DNA from: Thalassobellus citreus
Lineage (GTDB): Bacteria > Bacteroidota > Bacteroidia > Flavobacteriales > Flavobacteriaceae
NCBI RefSeq assembly: GCF_044385915.1
Contig: NZ_JBISCC010000126.1
Span: forward strand, 202,596 to 266,595
Reading direction: 5' to 3'
Length of the DNA: 64,000 bases
In this document: positions 1-8,397 of the stretch, piece after piece
Layout of the letters: each line of letters opens with the position of its first letter
Position numbering within the stretch: the stretch's first letter is position 1
Position numbers and translations under genes: made by a program
Notes under the pieces: generated by a model
Told to the model about the DNA's origin: nothing
Seen by the model: the letters and a program-made list of their open reading frames with translations, nothing else
Database searches by the model: none

Positions 1-19
1 GTAAATTGTTTGAGGTTGT

Positions 20-988
20 TTAATACCCAACCTTTTCTCTAACTCTTCCTAAAACATCATTAGCAACTAACGCAGCTTTTTCTGCACCAAGTGTTAAAGC
101 TTTATCTATTTCGTTGAGGTTATTCATGTAATAGTTATAACGCTCACGTTGGGTTGCAAATTTTTCAACAATTAATTCATATAAAGCCTGTTTTGCATGT
201 CCGTAACCGTAATTACCGTTTTCGTAATTAGCTTTCATAGTTGCTATGTCTGCTTCAGAAGCTAATAAACTATAAATAGCGAAACAGTTACAAGTACTCC
301 AGTCTTTAGCTTCTTCAAGAGGCGTGCTATCTGTTTGGATAGACATGATTTGCTTGCGCAATTTTTTATCGGCTAAAAATATATTAATCGTGTTATTTCT
401 ACTTTTGCTCATTTTTTCACCATCGGTACCAGGAATTAGCATGGTGTTTTCTTGTATTTTTCCTTCTGGCATCACAAAAGTATCGCCTACTTTAGCATGA
501 AAACGAGACGCAACATCTCTAGTCATTTCAATATGTTGTAGTTGGTCTTTTCCAACAGGAATAATTTCGGCATCATATAATAAAATGTCGGCGGCCATAA
601 GCATAGGGTACGTAAACAAACCAGAGTTTACATCTTCTAGTCTATCGGCTTTATCTTTAAAACTATGTGCCAATGTTAAACGTTGGTACGGAAAAAAGCA
701 GCTTAAATACCAAGACAATTCTGTTACTTGCGGAATATCACTTTGTCTGTAAAATACGGTTTTTTCTATATCTAAACCAAAAGCTAACCATGTAGCGGCT
801 GTAGAATATGTATTTTCCCTTAATACACTAGCCTCTTTAATTTGAGTTAGCGTATGTAAATTGGCAATAAATAGAAAAGAATCGTTTTTTGGGTTTTCAG
901 CCATTTTGATAGCTGGTAAAATAGCGCCTAAAATATTGCCTAAATGTGGAGTTCCTGTACTTTGTATGCCTGTAAGTATGCGTGCCAT
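20..988 (-). CDS. trpS: tryptophan--tRNA ligase
   Basis: Class I aminoacyl-tRNA synthetase that charges tRNA-Trp in the cytoplasm. The 322-residue protein has the HIGH-type signature near its start (TGTPHLGN, residues 11-18) and the KMSKS loop (EKMSKSRNN) at about residue 192, and its length is normal for bacterial TrpRS. The stop codon lies 20 bases from the window edge, so no downstream partner can be seen. The gene reads away from the small membrane-protein gene at 1076. Assignment is by family motifs and whole-length similarity to known TrpRS proteins; I see no defect. Confidence 0.96.
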   Translation of the reverse strand: MARILTGIQSTGTPHLGNILGAILPAIKMAENPKNDSFLFIANLHTLTQIKEASVLRENTYSTAATWLAFGLDIEKTVFYRQSDIPQVTELSWYLSCFFPYQRLTLAHSFKDKADRLEDVNSGLFTYPMLMAADILLYDAEIIPVGKDQLQHIEMTRDVASRFHAKVGDTFVMPEGKIQENTMLIPGTDGEKMSKSRNNTINIFLADKKLRKQIMSIQTDSTPLEEAKDWSTCNCFAIYSLLASEADIATMKANYENGNYGYGHAKQALYELIVEKFATQRERYNYYMNNLNEIDKALTLGAEKAALVANDVLGRVREKVGY

Positions 989-1034
989 AAATTTTATATA
1001 AGCTGCAAATTTAAAGATAAGTTACTCAATAAAA

Positions 1035-1056
1035 AAAAGTGGCGTGAGCCACTTTT
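1035..1056 (-). terminator. rho-independent terminator of the GlsB-like gene
   Basis: A 9-bp stem (AAAAGTGGC / GCCACTTTT) with loop GTGA is followed, on the minus strand, by a run of T residues. It sits 20 bases downstream of the stop codon of the small membrane-protein gene and separates it from trpS. Confidence 0.8.
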
Positions 1057-1075
1057 GTAAAATTTAAAAAAAAGA

Positions 1076-1318
1076 TTATTTTTTGATTAATCCTGCAATA
1101 AACAATATGGCCGAAGCGCCTATAGCTCCTGTTAAAATATCACCTATAACACCATCCATTAACGAAATGCCTAATACTCCAAAAAGCCAGTTTCCAACAA
1201 TGCCACCAATAATACCAATAACAATGTTTAGTAGTATTCCAAAACCACCACCTTTCATTAATTTGCCTGCTAACCAACCAGCAATACCACCAATTAGTAA
1301 AGAATAAAGTAAACTCAT
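1076..1318 (-). CDS. GlsB/YeaQ/YmgE family stress-response membrane protein
   Basis: An 80-residue, glycine-rich, very hydrophobic protein with three predicted membrane segments and the family pattern of small-residue helices (GGIAGWLAGKLMKGGGFG near residues 10-27, then IGIIGGIVGNWLFG). This is the transglycosylase-associated protein family, a small inner-membrane protein often induced by stress; its biochemical role is not settled. It stands as a single gene with its own terminator, divergent from the acyltransferase gene. An overlapping ORF on the opposite strand covers nearly the same bases but encodes an unlikely proline-rich product. Confidence 0.85.
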   Translation of the reverse strand: MSLLYSLLIGGIAGWLAGKLMKGGGFGILLNIVIGIIGGIVGNWLFGVLGISLMDGVIGDILTGAIGASAILFIAGLIKK

Positions 1319-1382
1319 AATTAAATATTTAAAGTTGTTATGTTTTAAAGATAATCAATTTATAATAGTATTTTTGAAACGC

Positions 1383-2120
1383 ATGAAATTTATAAAATAT
1401 TTTTTTTGGACATTATATCGTATTTGGTTCTATATTCTTGTAGGCCTACCTATACTCATAATGTTTCCTATTCTTTTAATATCTATTTTAAAGGAATCTT
1501 GGTACCCGTATTTTTTTAAAATGGCAAGAATTTGGGCAAAAGTTATTTTAATTGGTATGGGGTTTAATTACCGTATTGAAAGTCAGCAAAAACCAGAAAA
1601 AGATAAGAGCTATATGTTTATTGCTAACCATACATCTATGGCAGACATTATGCTTATGTTGGTTTCTGTGAAAAATCCTTTTGTATTTGTTGGAAAAAAG
1701 GAATTGGCTAAAATTCCGCTATTTGGTTTTTTCTACAAACGTACTTGTATTTTGGTAGATCGAAGTTCGGCAAAAAGTAGAAAGGCTGTTTTTTTAAGAG
1801 CGCAAAGGCGATTAAAAACAGGCGTTAGTATCTGTATTTTTCCTGAAGGTGGCGTGCCAGAAGAGCATATTGAGTTAGATGAATTTAAAGATGGCGCTTT
1901 TAGATTGGCTATTAATCACCACATTCCTATAGTACCCATAACATTTGCCGATAATAAAAAACGTTTTTCTTATACGTTTTTTAGTGGAAGCCCAGGTAAG
2001 ATGCGTGTTAAAATCCATAAATTTTTATCAACTGAAAGTTTAACGATTGAAGATACTCGATCTTTAAATGAAAGTTCTAGGACTATTATTTTGAATCAGT
2101 TACAAACTTTTAATAAATAA
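1383..2120 (+). CDS. 1-acyl-sn-glycerol-3-phosphate acyltransferase (PlsC family)
   Basis: Phospholipid-synthesis acyltransferase that would add the second acyl chain to lysophosphatidate at the inner membrane. It shows a hydrophobic N-terminal anchor (residues 3-35), the catalytic HX4D block (NHTSMAD) and the FPEG substrate-binding block later on. The open frame can be extended to 1335, but the ATG at 1383 puts a typical MKFIKYFFW membrane anchor first, whereas the 16 upstream residues look non-coding and overlap a TATTTTTG promoter-like box at 1369-1376. At 245 residues it fits the family. It is followed by a strong hairpin shared with the convergent gene. Confidence 0.88.
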   Translation: MKFIKYFFWTLYRIWFYILVGLPILIMFPILLISILKESWYPYFFKMARIWAKVILIGMGFNYRIESQQKPEKDKSYMFIANHTSMADIMLMLVSVKNPFVFVGKKELAKIPLFGFFYKRTCILVDRSSAKSRKAVFLRAQRRLKTGVSICIFPEGGVPEEHIELDEFKDGAFRLAINHHIPIVPITFADNKKRFSYTFFSGSPGKMRVKIHKFLSTESLTIEDTRSLNESSRTIILNQLQTFNK

Positions 2121-2148
2121 AAAAACTGCCCAGGGGAGAGCAGTTTTT
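2121..2148. terminator. bidirectional terminator hairpin
   Basis: A-rich and T-rich arms flank a stem AAAAACTGC / GCAGTTTTT with a 10-base loop. It lies directly after the acyltransferase stop and also downstream of the convergent barrel-protein gene, so it can serve both. A second inverted repeat (10-bp arms at 2151-2160 and 2176-2185) follows at once. Confidence 0.8.
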
Positions 2149-2205
2149 TCGATATTGATTTCCGAGCTTACTGAAAATCAATATCTGATAGATCTAACCA
2201 AAAAC

Positions 2206-3699
2206 CTAAAATTTAATGGCGAATCCGGTATAAACACCTATAAAATAGGGTTTAAAATCGCCAGATGTATTATTAAACGTGTTAATTTGATATTTAAACA
2301 TAGGCTCTAAATTAAAGTCTATTTTTTTTGAAACCTGATAGTTTAATCCAAGACCAAAATTAGCACTATAACTCATTTTATTTAAATTGGTAGCTTCTCC
2401 CAAAATGATTCTAGTACCACTTTCTGTTTTAGAAGATATTTCATTATTATTTAAAAAGAAGGAGCTAAAGCCACCAATAACATTGATACCTAGTTTTTTA
2501 TTTAATAAGGCATATTGAATTTCTATAGGAACTTCAATAAATCCTAAAGACTGATTAATAGACGTATTTGATGCGCCAAATGATTCGGGGCTTTCATTTG
2601 AAGCAAAATTTTCACCACTTACAAGTGATAAGTTTTCCGAAGTATTTATATTTGGTGACACATCAAGGTTATTATTGTTGTTGTTAACACTTACATTTTG
2701 TAGCGAGCGTTTACTACTACTTACTCCAACAGAATTGTAAATAACAATGTCATTTGTATTATATCCTAGATTTACTCTATTAATACCAGAACGAATACTT
2801 AACTTTTTATTTACAGCATAACTAGTAGCAATACCATAACTCATGTTAATTTCTCCTGTTTTAGAGTTACGATTAAATTGAGGATCTATAGAAGAGCCTT
2901 CTCCAAAACTATTGAAATATACAGGTGCAGCATTTGGAGTAACACTCCATTTATTTAGTTTTTCTTTTTTTTCAATAATATCTTTAGTTTGATCTATTGC
3001 TTCTTCAATAGTAAGCGAGTTTTCTTTAGTTGTTTTGTTGTTTGCTAAAGAAGCGTTTATTTCTTCATTATTAGATTTTGCAACTGTATTATTGTTATCT
3101 GTGTTGTTGTTAATGATGTTTTTAGCACTATTAACATCAATTAAAGTCGTATTCTTTTCTTTTTTATTAGTTTCTTCAAGATTATAAGCAATTGTTGTTT
3201 CTGATTCTGTTTTTATTATTGAATTAGAAATATTTGATTTTTTATTTAAAGATTTAGTATTATTATTTCTGTTTCTAGAACCAGTTGTTTTTGCTATTGA
3301 TGAATTAGTTGAGTTATTAATTTTATTAATTAATGGTTTAGTCTTGTTTTGAGAACTTTTTTCTGTGTTTTCTTTATGATTAACTGTAATAACACTATTG
3401 TTTTTATTTAAGTCATCTGGATTTAAATTAATAGAATCACTATTTGTTTTAGTCTCAGTATCTACAATGGTATTTGTTTCTGGTTTATCGGTGTTCATAA
3501 AATAAGAACCACCAACAGTTAAAAGAAGCAATAATAAAGCTGCTACGCCTGCATACCTCCACCAAATAGGAATAATTCGAGTCTTTTCTTTCTTCGTAAG
3601 TTTAGACTCAATGTTTTTCCACACAGCATCACTTGGAGTAGCTTCAAAATCTTTGAGACCTTCCTGAAATAATCTATCTATATGCTTTTTTTCTTTCAT
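2206..3699 (-). CDS. anti-sigma-like trans-envelope protein with C-terminal outer membrane beta-barrel-like domain
   Basis: 497 residues in three visible parts. Residues 1-45 form a short cytoplasmic segment with the Bacteroidota pattern DRLFQEGLKDFEATPSDAVW seen in proteins paired with ECF sigma factors. Residues about 48-68 are a single membrane helix. Residues about 75-245 are a very Asn/Thr/Lys/Ser-rich linker, and the rest alternates polar and hydrophobic residues and ends in aromatic FAIKF, as in small OmpA-like barrels. Its start codon shares one base with the stop of the upstream sigma factor gene (TAATG), indicating translational coupling. I infer that it senses envelope state and holds the sigma factor; that role is not shown by sequence alone. 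Confidence 0.72.
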   Translation of the reverse strand: MKEKKHIDRLFQEGLKDFEATPSDAVWKNIESKLTKKEKTRIIPIWWRYAGVAALLLLLLTVGGSYFMNTDKPETNTIVDTETKTNSDSINLNPDDLNKNNSVITVNHKENTEKSSQNKTKPLINKINNSTNSSIAKTTGSRNRNNNTKSLNKKSNISNSIIKTESETTIAYNLEETNKKEKNTTLIDVNSAKNIINNNTDNNNTVAKSNNEEINASLANNKTTKENSLTIEEAIDQTKDIIEKKEKLNKWSVTPNAAPVYFNSFGEGSSIDPQFNRNSKTGEINMSYGIATSYAVNKKLSIRSGINRVNLGYNTNDIVIYNSVGVSSSKRSLQNVSVNNNNNNLDVSPNINTSENLSLVSGENFASNESPESFGASNTSINQSLGFIEVPIEIQYALLNKKLGINVIGGFSSFFLNNNEISSKTESGTRIILGEATNLNKMSYSANFGLGLNYQVSKKIDFNLEPMFKYQINTFNNTSGDFKPYFIGVYTGFAIKF

Positions 3700-4250
3700 T
3701 ATAATGATTGTGCACTTTGTGTCGTTTTATAATTTTCAATAGTTTGCTTCAGAGTTTGTCTAGCGCGTGCTAGATTAGATTTTGAAGTTCCTATATTTAT
3801 ATTTAGCATGTCTGCTATTTCTTTGTGTGAATAACCGTCAAGCACATATAGGTTAAAAACCATTCTGTATCTGTCAGGTAATTCTTGAATAATTTGTAAT
3901 AGATAATCAATTGAAATTTCGTCTTCATCAATTTCTAGTACAACATCTTCAATACTATTTTCATTTACTATATCAAAAACTTTTTCGGTTCTGTATCGTT
4001 GTAAAACAGTGTTTATAGTAATACGTTTTAACCAACCTTCAAAAGAGCCTTTGTTTTTATATTGCCCAATTTTGTTAAAAATTGTTAAAAATGCATCTTG
4101 CAAATTATCTTCTGCTTCTGCATAGTTTTTTGAATACTTCAAGCATACAGAGAACAGTTTACTCGAAAAGAGCTTATATAGTTCTCCTTGTGCTTTGGTA
4201 TCATCAATTTTACAATTTTCTATGAGTTGATCTAAACTCAAATTAAACAC
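3699..4250 (-). CDS. RNA polymerase sigma factor, ECF type (sigma-70 family)
   Basis: A 183-residue sigma factor with region 2 (about residues 25-95, including LQDAFLTIFNKIGQYKNKG) and region 4 with a helix-turn-helix (HKEIADMLNINIGTSKSNLARAR, about 145-168, quoted in part here as a position guide). Regions 1 and 3 are missing, as in extracytoplasmic-function factors. It would direct RNA polymerase to a small regulon under control of the coupled membrane protein downstream. The two genes overlap by one base. A lipoprotein gene lies 20 bases downstream in the plus-strand sense, that is, immediately upstream in this operon direction. Confidence 0.9.
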   Translation of the reverse strand: MFNLSLDQLIENCKIDDTKAQGELYKLFSSKLFSVCLKYSKNYAEAEDNLQDAFLTIFNKIGQYKNKGSFEGWLKRITINTVLQRYRTEKVFDIVNENSIEDVVLEIDEDEISIDYLLQIIQELPDRYRMVFNLYVLDGYSHKEIADMLNINIGTSKSNLARARQTLKQTIENYKTTQSAQSL

Positions 4251-4270
4251 GTATTAATTAATAGTTAAAA

Positions 4271-4678
4271 TTAATCTATTACAGGCACTTCAATAGTTAA
4301 ATATTGATCGTCTCCATTACTATCTTCACCTTGCCAAAATTTAAATATATAAGACCCGTTACTTGTTACAGTAAAATTAAAAGTTTCTTCTACTAATGCA
4401 GCAGGAAGTTCTATACAATTGTTCTCTTCAACAACAAAGTTTATTGGAGCAACTGTACGGACATTATTTTCCTTAAGATAGTAAAACTCTTTAAAAGAGT
4501 GACAAGTAGATGGTCTGAAATATGAAATGGTTATAGGGTATGTTTCTCCTAAAACAAATTCATCAGGAATATCTACACTTTCTACCGGCAAAACCTCAAA
4601 ATTATAATTTGTACTATCACCGTCAACACTACATGAGGCTAGTATTAGTGTTAGGCAAAGTACAAGTAATCTTTTCAT
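4271..4678 (-). CDS. putative lipoprotein of unknown function
   Basis: A 135-residue protein with a clear lipoprotein signal peptide: basic MKR, a hydrophobic core, and lipobox LASC with Cys at residue 16, followed by SVDGD, the acidic context typical of surface-exposed Bacteroidota lipoproteins. The mature part is beta-rich with no domain I recognise; two further Cys residues could form a disulfide. It precedes the ECF sigma gene by 20 bases on the same strand, so it may be co-transcribed with the sigma/anti-sigma pair. Confidence 0.75.
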   Translation of the reverse strand: MKRLLVLCLTLILASCSVDGDSTNYNFEVLPVESVDIPDEFVLGETYPITISYFRPSTCHSFKEFYYLKENNVRTVAPINFVVEENNCIELPAALVEETFNFTVTSNGSYIFKFWQGEDSNGDDQYLTIEVPVID

Positions 4679-4749
4679 AACAAAAATTTATTATTAATAC
4701 ATATATCTAGTAGATGCAGTTGTAATAAAAAGGTTGCGTATAAAACTAA

Positions 4750-4774
4750 AAAATCCCGAATAATCGGGATTTTT
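4750..4774 (-). terminator. recA rho-independent terminator
   Basis: Stem AAAATCCCGA / TCGGGATTTT with loop ATAA, placed about 10 bases after the recA stop on the minus strand and followed by further T residues. Confidence 0.85.
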
Positions 4775-4784
4775 AATGTATTGT

Positions 4785-5783
4785 TTAGCCTTTAATGGCT
4801 ACTTTTATTTTTTCTTCTAGTTCATCAAAAAGTTCTGGGTTATCTTTTATAATGGCTTTAACAGCATCTCTACCTTGTCCTAGTTTGGTTTCTTCATAGC
4901 TAAACCAAGAACCACTTTTCTTAACAATTTCAAGTTCAACAGCAACATCTAGTATTTCTCCAACTTTACTAACGCCTTCTCCATACATAATGTCAAATTC
5001 TGCCATTTTAAAAGGAGGTGCTACTTTGTTTTTAACCACTTTTACTCTGGTTTTGTTTCCTAAAACATCGCCATTGCTATTTTTAATTTGTGTAGAACGT
5101 CTAATATCTAATCGTACAGAAGCGTAAAATTTTAAGGCATTACCACCAGTGGTTGTTTCTGGGTTACCAAACATAACACCAATTTTTTCACGTAATTGGT
5201 TAATAAATATTACGGTACAATTGGTTTTACTAATAGAGCCTGTAAGTTTTCTTAAGGCTTGAGACATTAAACGTGCGTGAAGTCCCATTTTAGAGTCACC
5301 CATTTCGCCTTCTATCTCGCTTTTTGGTGTTAAAGCAGCTACAGAATCTACTACAACAATATCAATTGCTCCCGATCTAATTAAGTTATCTGCAATTTCT
5401 AAAGCTTGTTCACCATTGTCTGGTTGAGAGATAATTAAATTATCAATATCAACGCCTAAATTTTCAGCATAAAACCTGTCAAAAGCATGTTCTGCATCAA
5501 TAAAAGCTGCAATGCCTCCAGCTTTTTGAGCTTCCGCTATAGCATGTAGTGTAAGCGTAGTTTTACCTGATGATTCAGGTCCGTATATTTCAATAACACG
5601 ACCACGTGGATAACCACCAACGCCTAAAGCAATATCTAAACCTAATGATCCAGAAGGAATAGATTCTACATCAACAACAGCTGCATCGCTCATTTTCATT
5701 ACGGTACCTTTGCCGTAAGCTTTATCTAATTTATCTAATGTAAGTTTAAGTGCTTTTAATTTTGCTTCTTTTTCGTTGCTCAT
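4785..5783 (-). CDS. recA: recombinase RecA
   Basis: ATP-dependent strand-exchange protein for homologous recombination and for LexA-type co-protease functions. The 332-residue sequence carries the Walker A motif GPESSGKT at residues 68-75, a Walker B segment ending VVVDSVAAL, and the L2 loop region after the motif GNPETTTGGNALKF. The C-terminal tail is short and acidic to basic, as is common in Bacteroidota. It is a single-gene unit with its own terminator; the gap upstream to trhO is 285 bases. Confidence 0.97.
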   Translation of the reverse strand: MSNEKEAKLKALKLTLDKLDKAYGKGTVMKMSDAAVVDVESIPSGSLGLDIALGVGGYPRGRVIEIYGPESSGKTTLTLHAIAEAQKAGGIAAFIDAEHAFDRFYAENLGVDIDNLIISQPDNGEQALEIADNLIRSGAIDIVVVDSVAALTPKSEIEGEMGDSKMGLHARLMSQALRKLTGSISKTNCTVIFINQLREKIGVMFGNPETTTGGNALKFYASVRLDIRRSTQIKNSNGDVLGNKTRVKVVKNKVAPPFKMAEFDIMYGEGVSKVGEILDVAVELEIVKKSGSWFSYEETKLGQGRDAVKAIIKDNPELFDELEEKIKVAIKG

Positions 5784-5962
5784 TTTTATTTATTTTTTTC
5801 TGAAGTAGTATGCTAAAATAGTACATCTTTTATCATCATACAATTTTATGACGCAACCTTTTTACACATTTTACATCTAGTAAATAAAGTGGGAAGATTT
5901 TATGCTATGAAATTGACTAACTAGAGCATTTTTACATGCTGATTAACTCAAACTAATTATTA

Positions 5963-5990
5963 AAGCATCTAATTTATTAGGTGCTTTTTT
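5963..5990 (+). terminator. plus-strand terminator-like hairpin with no plus-strand gene before it
   Basis: Arms AAGCATCTAA and TTAGGTGCTT pair fully as RNA (one G-U pair) around a 4-base loop and are followed by six T residues. It lies in the recA-trhO gap. No plus-strand ORF precedes it between 5784 and 5960, so it may end a small RNA or stop antisense transcripts; this is inference. Confidence 0.55.
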
Positions 5991-5996
5991 ATTTTA

Positions 5997-6028
5997 ATTG
6001 GGTACTTTTTTTTAAAACCGTACTTTTG
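5997..6028 (+). promoter_or_regulatory. Bacteroidota-type promoter of the trhO operon
   Basis: A -7 box TACTTTTG (6021-6028) matches TAnnTTTG, with a -33 element ATTG ending at 6000 and a 20-base spacer, close to the known Bacteroidota spacing. Transcription would start near 6033, giving a leader of about 35 bases before the ATG at 6069. Confidence 0.65.
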
Positions 6029-6068
6029 CGCTTTAAAAAAAATCTTTAACCTTAAAAATTAGTATAGC

Positions 6069-7151
6069 ATGCAACTGTACAATAAGTTAAGCGCAAAAGA
6101 AAGAGCGGAATTAATCGATAAAGCAGGAAAAAATCGATTAACTCTTTCTTTTTATCAATATGCCAAAATTGGCAATCCACAAATTTTTAGAGACCACTTG
6201 TTTCTTACTTGGGACGCATTAGACGTTTTGGGTAGAATTTATGTAGCTCACGAAGGTATTAATGGGCAATTATCATTACCTGCCGATCGTTTTAATGAGT
6301 TTAAAAATCATTTAGATTCTATTGATTTTTTAAAAGATATCCGATTAAATATTGCCGTAGAACAAGACAATAAATCGTTTTTAAAGCTTAAAGTGAAAGT
6401 TAGAAAAAAGATTGTTGCCGATGGTTTAAACGATGATACTTTTGATGTTACCAATAAAGGTATTCATTTAAAAGCTGAAGAATTTAATCAGTTTATTGAA
6501 GATGAAAACACTGTTTTGGTTGATATGAGAAATCATTATGAAAGCGAAATAGGTCATTTTAAAAATGCCGTAACCCCAGATGTAGATACGTTTAGAGATT
6601 CTTTAGATATTATTGAAGAAGATTTAAAAGACCATAAAGAAGATAAAAACCTGGTTATGTATTGCACCGGTGGTATTCGTTGCGAAAAAGCCAGTGCTTA
6701 TTTTAAACATAAAGGTTTTAAAAATGTTTATCAATTAGAAGGCGGTATTATAGAATACACAAGACAGGTAAATGAAAATGAGTTAGAAAATAAATTTCTA
6801 GGGCAGAATTTTGTATTCGATGATAGGCGAGCAGAACGCATTAGTGATGATGTTATAGCTAATTGCCATCAATGTGGAGATCCTTTCGATGTGCATACTA
6901 ATTGCGCTAACGAAGCGTGTCATTTATTATTTATTCAATGCCCTAAGTGTAAAGAAGAGATGGAGAATTGCTGTTCTTCAACTTGTATGGAAATAAATAG
7001 ATTGCCTCACGAAGAGCAAAAAGCCTTAAGAAAAGGGCAAGGTAATAGCAACGATATCTTTAAAAAGGGACGTGCAGATCATTTGCCATATAAAAAAGAT
7101 TTAAGAAACATTTTCGAAACATTCAAAACTAAAGATCAAAAAAACAACTAG
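6069..7151 (+). CDS. trhO: oxygen-dependent tRNA uridine(34) hydroxylase TrhO (rhodanese family)
   Basis: TrhO (formerly YceA) uses molecular oxygen to make 5-hydroxyuridine at wobble position 34 of tRNA. The 360-residue protein has an N-terminal acylphosphatase-like domain (about 1-130, with HEGINGQLS), a rhodanese domain (about 140-235) with the active-site loop YCTGGIRC and Cys199, and a C-terminal Cys-rich segment (about 275-310) with CHQCGDP and CPKC that may bind zinc. It is the first gene of a tight cluster: the next start is one base beyond its stop. The downstream gene encodes the oxygen-independent route to the same modification. Confidence 0.92.
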   Translation: MQLYNKLSAKERAELIDKAGKNRLTLSFYQYAKIGNPQIFRDHLFLTWDALDVLGRIYVAHEGINGQLSLPADRFNEFKNHLDSIDFLKDIRLNIAVEQDNKSFLKLKVKVRKKIVADGLNDDTFDVTNKGIHLKAEEFNQFIEDENTVLVDMRNHYESEIGHFKNAVTPDVDTFRDSLDIIEEDLKDHKEDKNLVMYCTGGIRCEKASAYFKHKGFKNVYQLEGGIIEYTRQVNENELENKFLGQNFVFDDRRAERISDDVIANCHQCGDPFDVHTNCANEACHLLFIQCPKCKEEMENCCSSTCMEINRLPHEEQKALRKGQGNSNDIFKKGRADHLPYKKDLRNIFETFKTKDQKNN

Positions 7152-7152
7152 T

Positions 7153-8397
7153 ATGCAAAAAATAGAATTAATGGCGCCTGCAGGAAATTTTGAGTCCTTG
7201 CAAGCTGCTTTAGATAATGGTGCAGATTCTGTGTATTTTGGTGTTGAACAATTAAATATGCGTGCTAGAGCTTCTGTTAATTTCACTTTAGATGATTTAC
7301 CAGAAATAGCAAAACGTTGTCAGTTAAAGCAAGTGAGAACGTATTTAACTTTAAATACCATTGTTTACGATCACGATTTATCTATTGTAAAGACCTTAAT
7401 AAATAAGGCTAAAGAAGCTAAAATTACTGCTGTAATTGCTATGGATCAAGCTGTTATTATGGCGGCTAGAGAAATTGGCATGGAAGTGCATATTTCTACT
7501 CAAATAAACATTACTAATATAGAAACGGTAAAGTTTTATGCCATGTTTGCTGATACGATGGTGTTAAGTAGAGAGCTTAGTTTAAGGCAGGTAAAAAAGA
7601 TAACCGAACAAATTGAAAAAGACCAAATAAAAGGACCCTCTGGAAAGCTTGTAGAAATTGAAGTTTTCGGACACGGTGCACTTTGTATGGCTGTTTCAGG
7701 TAAATGTTATATGAGTTTGCATTCTTATAATTCTTCGGCAAATAGAGGAGCTTGCAAGCAAAATTGTAGAAAAAAATATACGGTTATCGAGCAAGAAACA
7801 GGTTTTGAAATGGAAATTGATAATGAGTATATTATGTCTCCTAAAGATTTGTGTACTATTGATATTTTAGATGAAGTTGTCAATGCGGGTATTACCGTTT
7901 TAAAAATTGAAGGTCGCGGAAGAGCGCCGGAATACGTTGCCAAAATCATTTCTTGTTATCGTGATGCTATTGATAGTTTAAATGCAGGAACCTATCAAAA
8001 AGAAAAGGTAATTACCTGGATGCAAGAACTTGAAAAAGTATACAATCGAGGTTTTTGGAATGGGTATTATCTGGGGCAGAAATTAGGTGAATGGGCAACA
8101 GGTTCAGGGTCTCACGCCACTCAAAAGAAAGTGTATTTAGGAAAGGGAACACATTATTTTCCAAAACCTCAAATTGGCGAGTTTAAAATTGAAGCTTATG
8201 ATATTTCTGTTGGAGATACTATTTTAATTACAGGACCAACAACCGGAGCTCAAGAAGTTGAAGTTGGTGAAATGATGGTGAATGATGAAAAAGGTACCAA
8301 AGGCACAAAAGGCGATATGGTAACCATTCCGTTAGGTTTTAGAATTAGACCATCCGACAAGTTGTATAAAATTGTTGAAAGTAAAGTAGAAGCATAA
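7153..8397 (+). CDS. trhP: U32 family protein, probable tRNA 5-hydroxyuridine synthase TrhP
   Basis: A 414-residue U32 protein of the YegQ/TrhP type, which in E. coli makes 5-hydroxyuridine at tRNA position 34 without oxygen, depending on iron-sulfur supply and prephenate. The family signature is clear: EVFGHGALCMAVSGKCYMS around residue 172-190 and NRGACKQNC, supplying the conserved cysteines thought to hold the cluster, then a C-terminal beta domain (about 330-414). The stop overlaps the start of the ferredoxin gene by one base (TAATG). U32 members also include RlhA, acting on rRNA; the neighbour trhO favours TrhP. Confidence 0.85.
   Translation: MQKIELMAPAGNFESLQAALDNGADSVYFGVEQLNMRARASVNFTLDDLPEIAKRCQLKQVRTYLTLNTIVYDHDLSIVKTLINKAKEAKITAVIAMDQAVIMAAREIGMEVHISTQINITNIETVKFYAMFADTMVLSRELSLRQVKKITEQIEKDQIKGPSGKLVEIEVFGHGALCMAVSGKCYMSLHSYNSSANRGACKQNCRKKYTVIEQETGFEMEIDNEYIMSPKDLCTIDILDEVVNAGITVLKIEGRGRAPEYVAKIISCYRDAIDSLNAGTYQKEKVITWMQELEKVYNRGFWNGYYLGQKLGEWATGSGSHATQKKVYLGKGTHYFPKPQIGEFKIEAYDISVGDTILITGPTTGAQEVEVGEMMVNDEKGTKGTKGDMVTIPLGFRIRPSDKLYKIVESKVEA

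Noticed and set aside
1083..1307. 74-codon ORF on the plus strand over the GlsB-like gene
   Set aside because: It is the antisense shadow of a well-recognised membrane protein and encodes a proline-rich product of no known kind.
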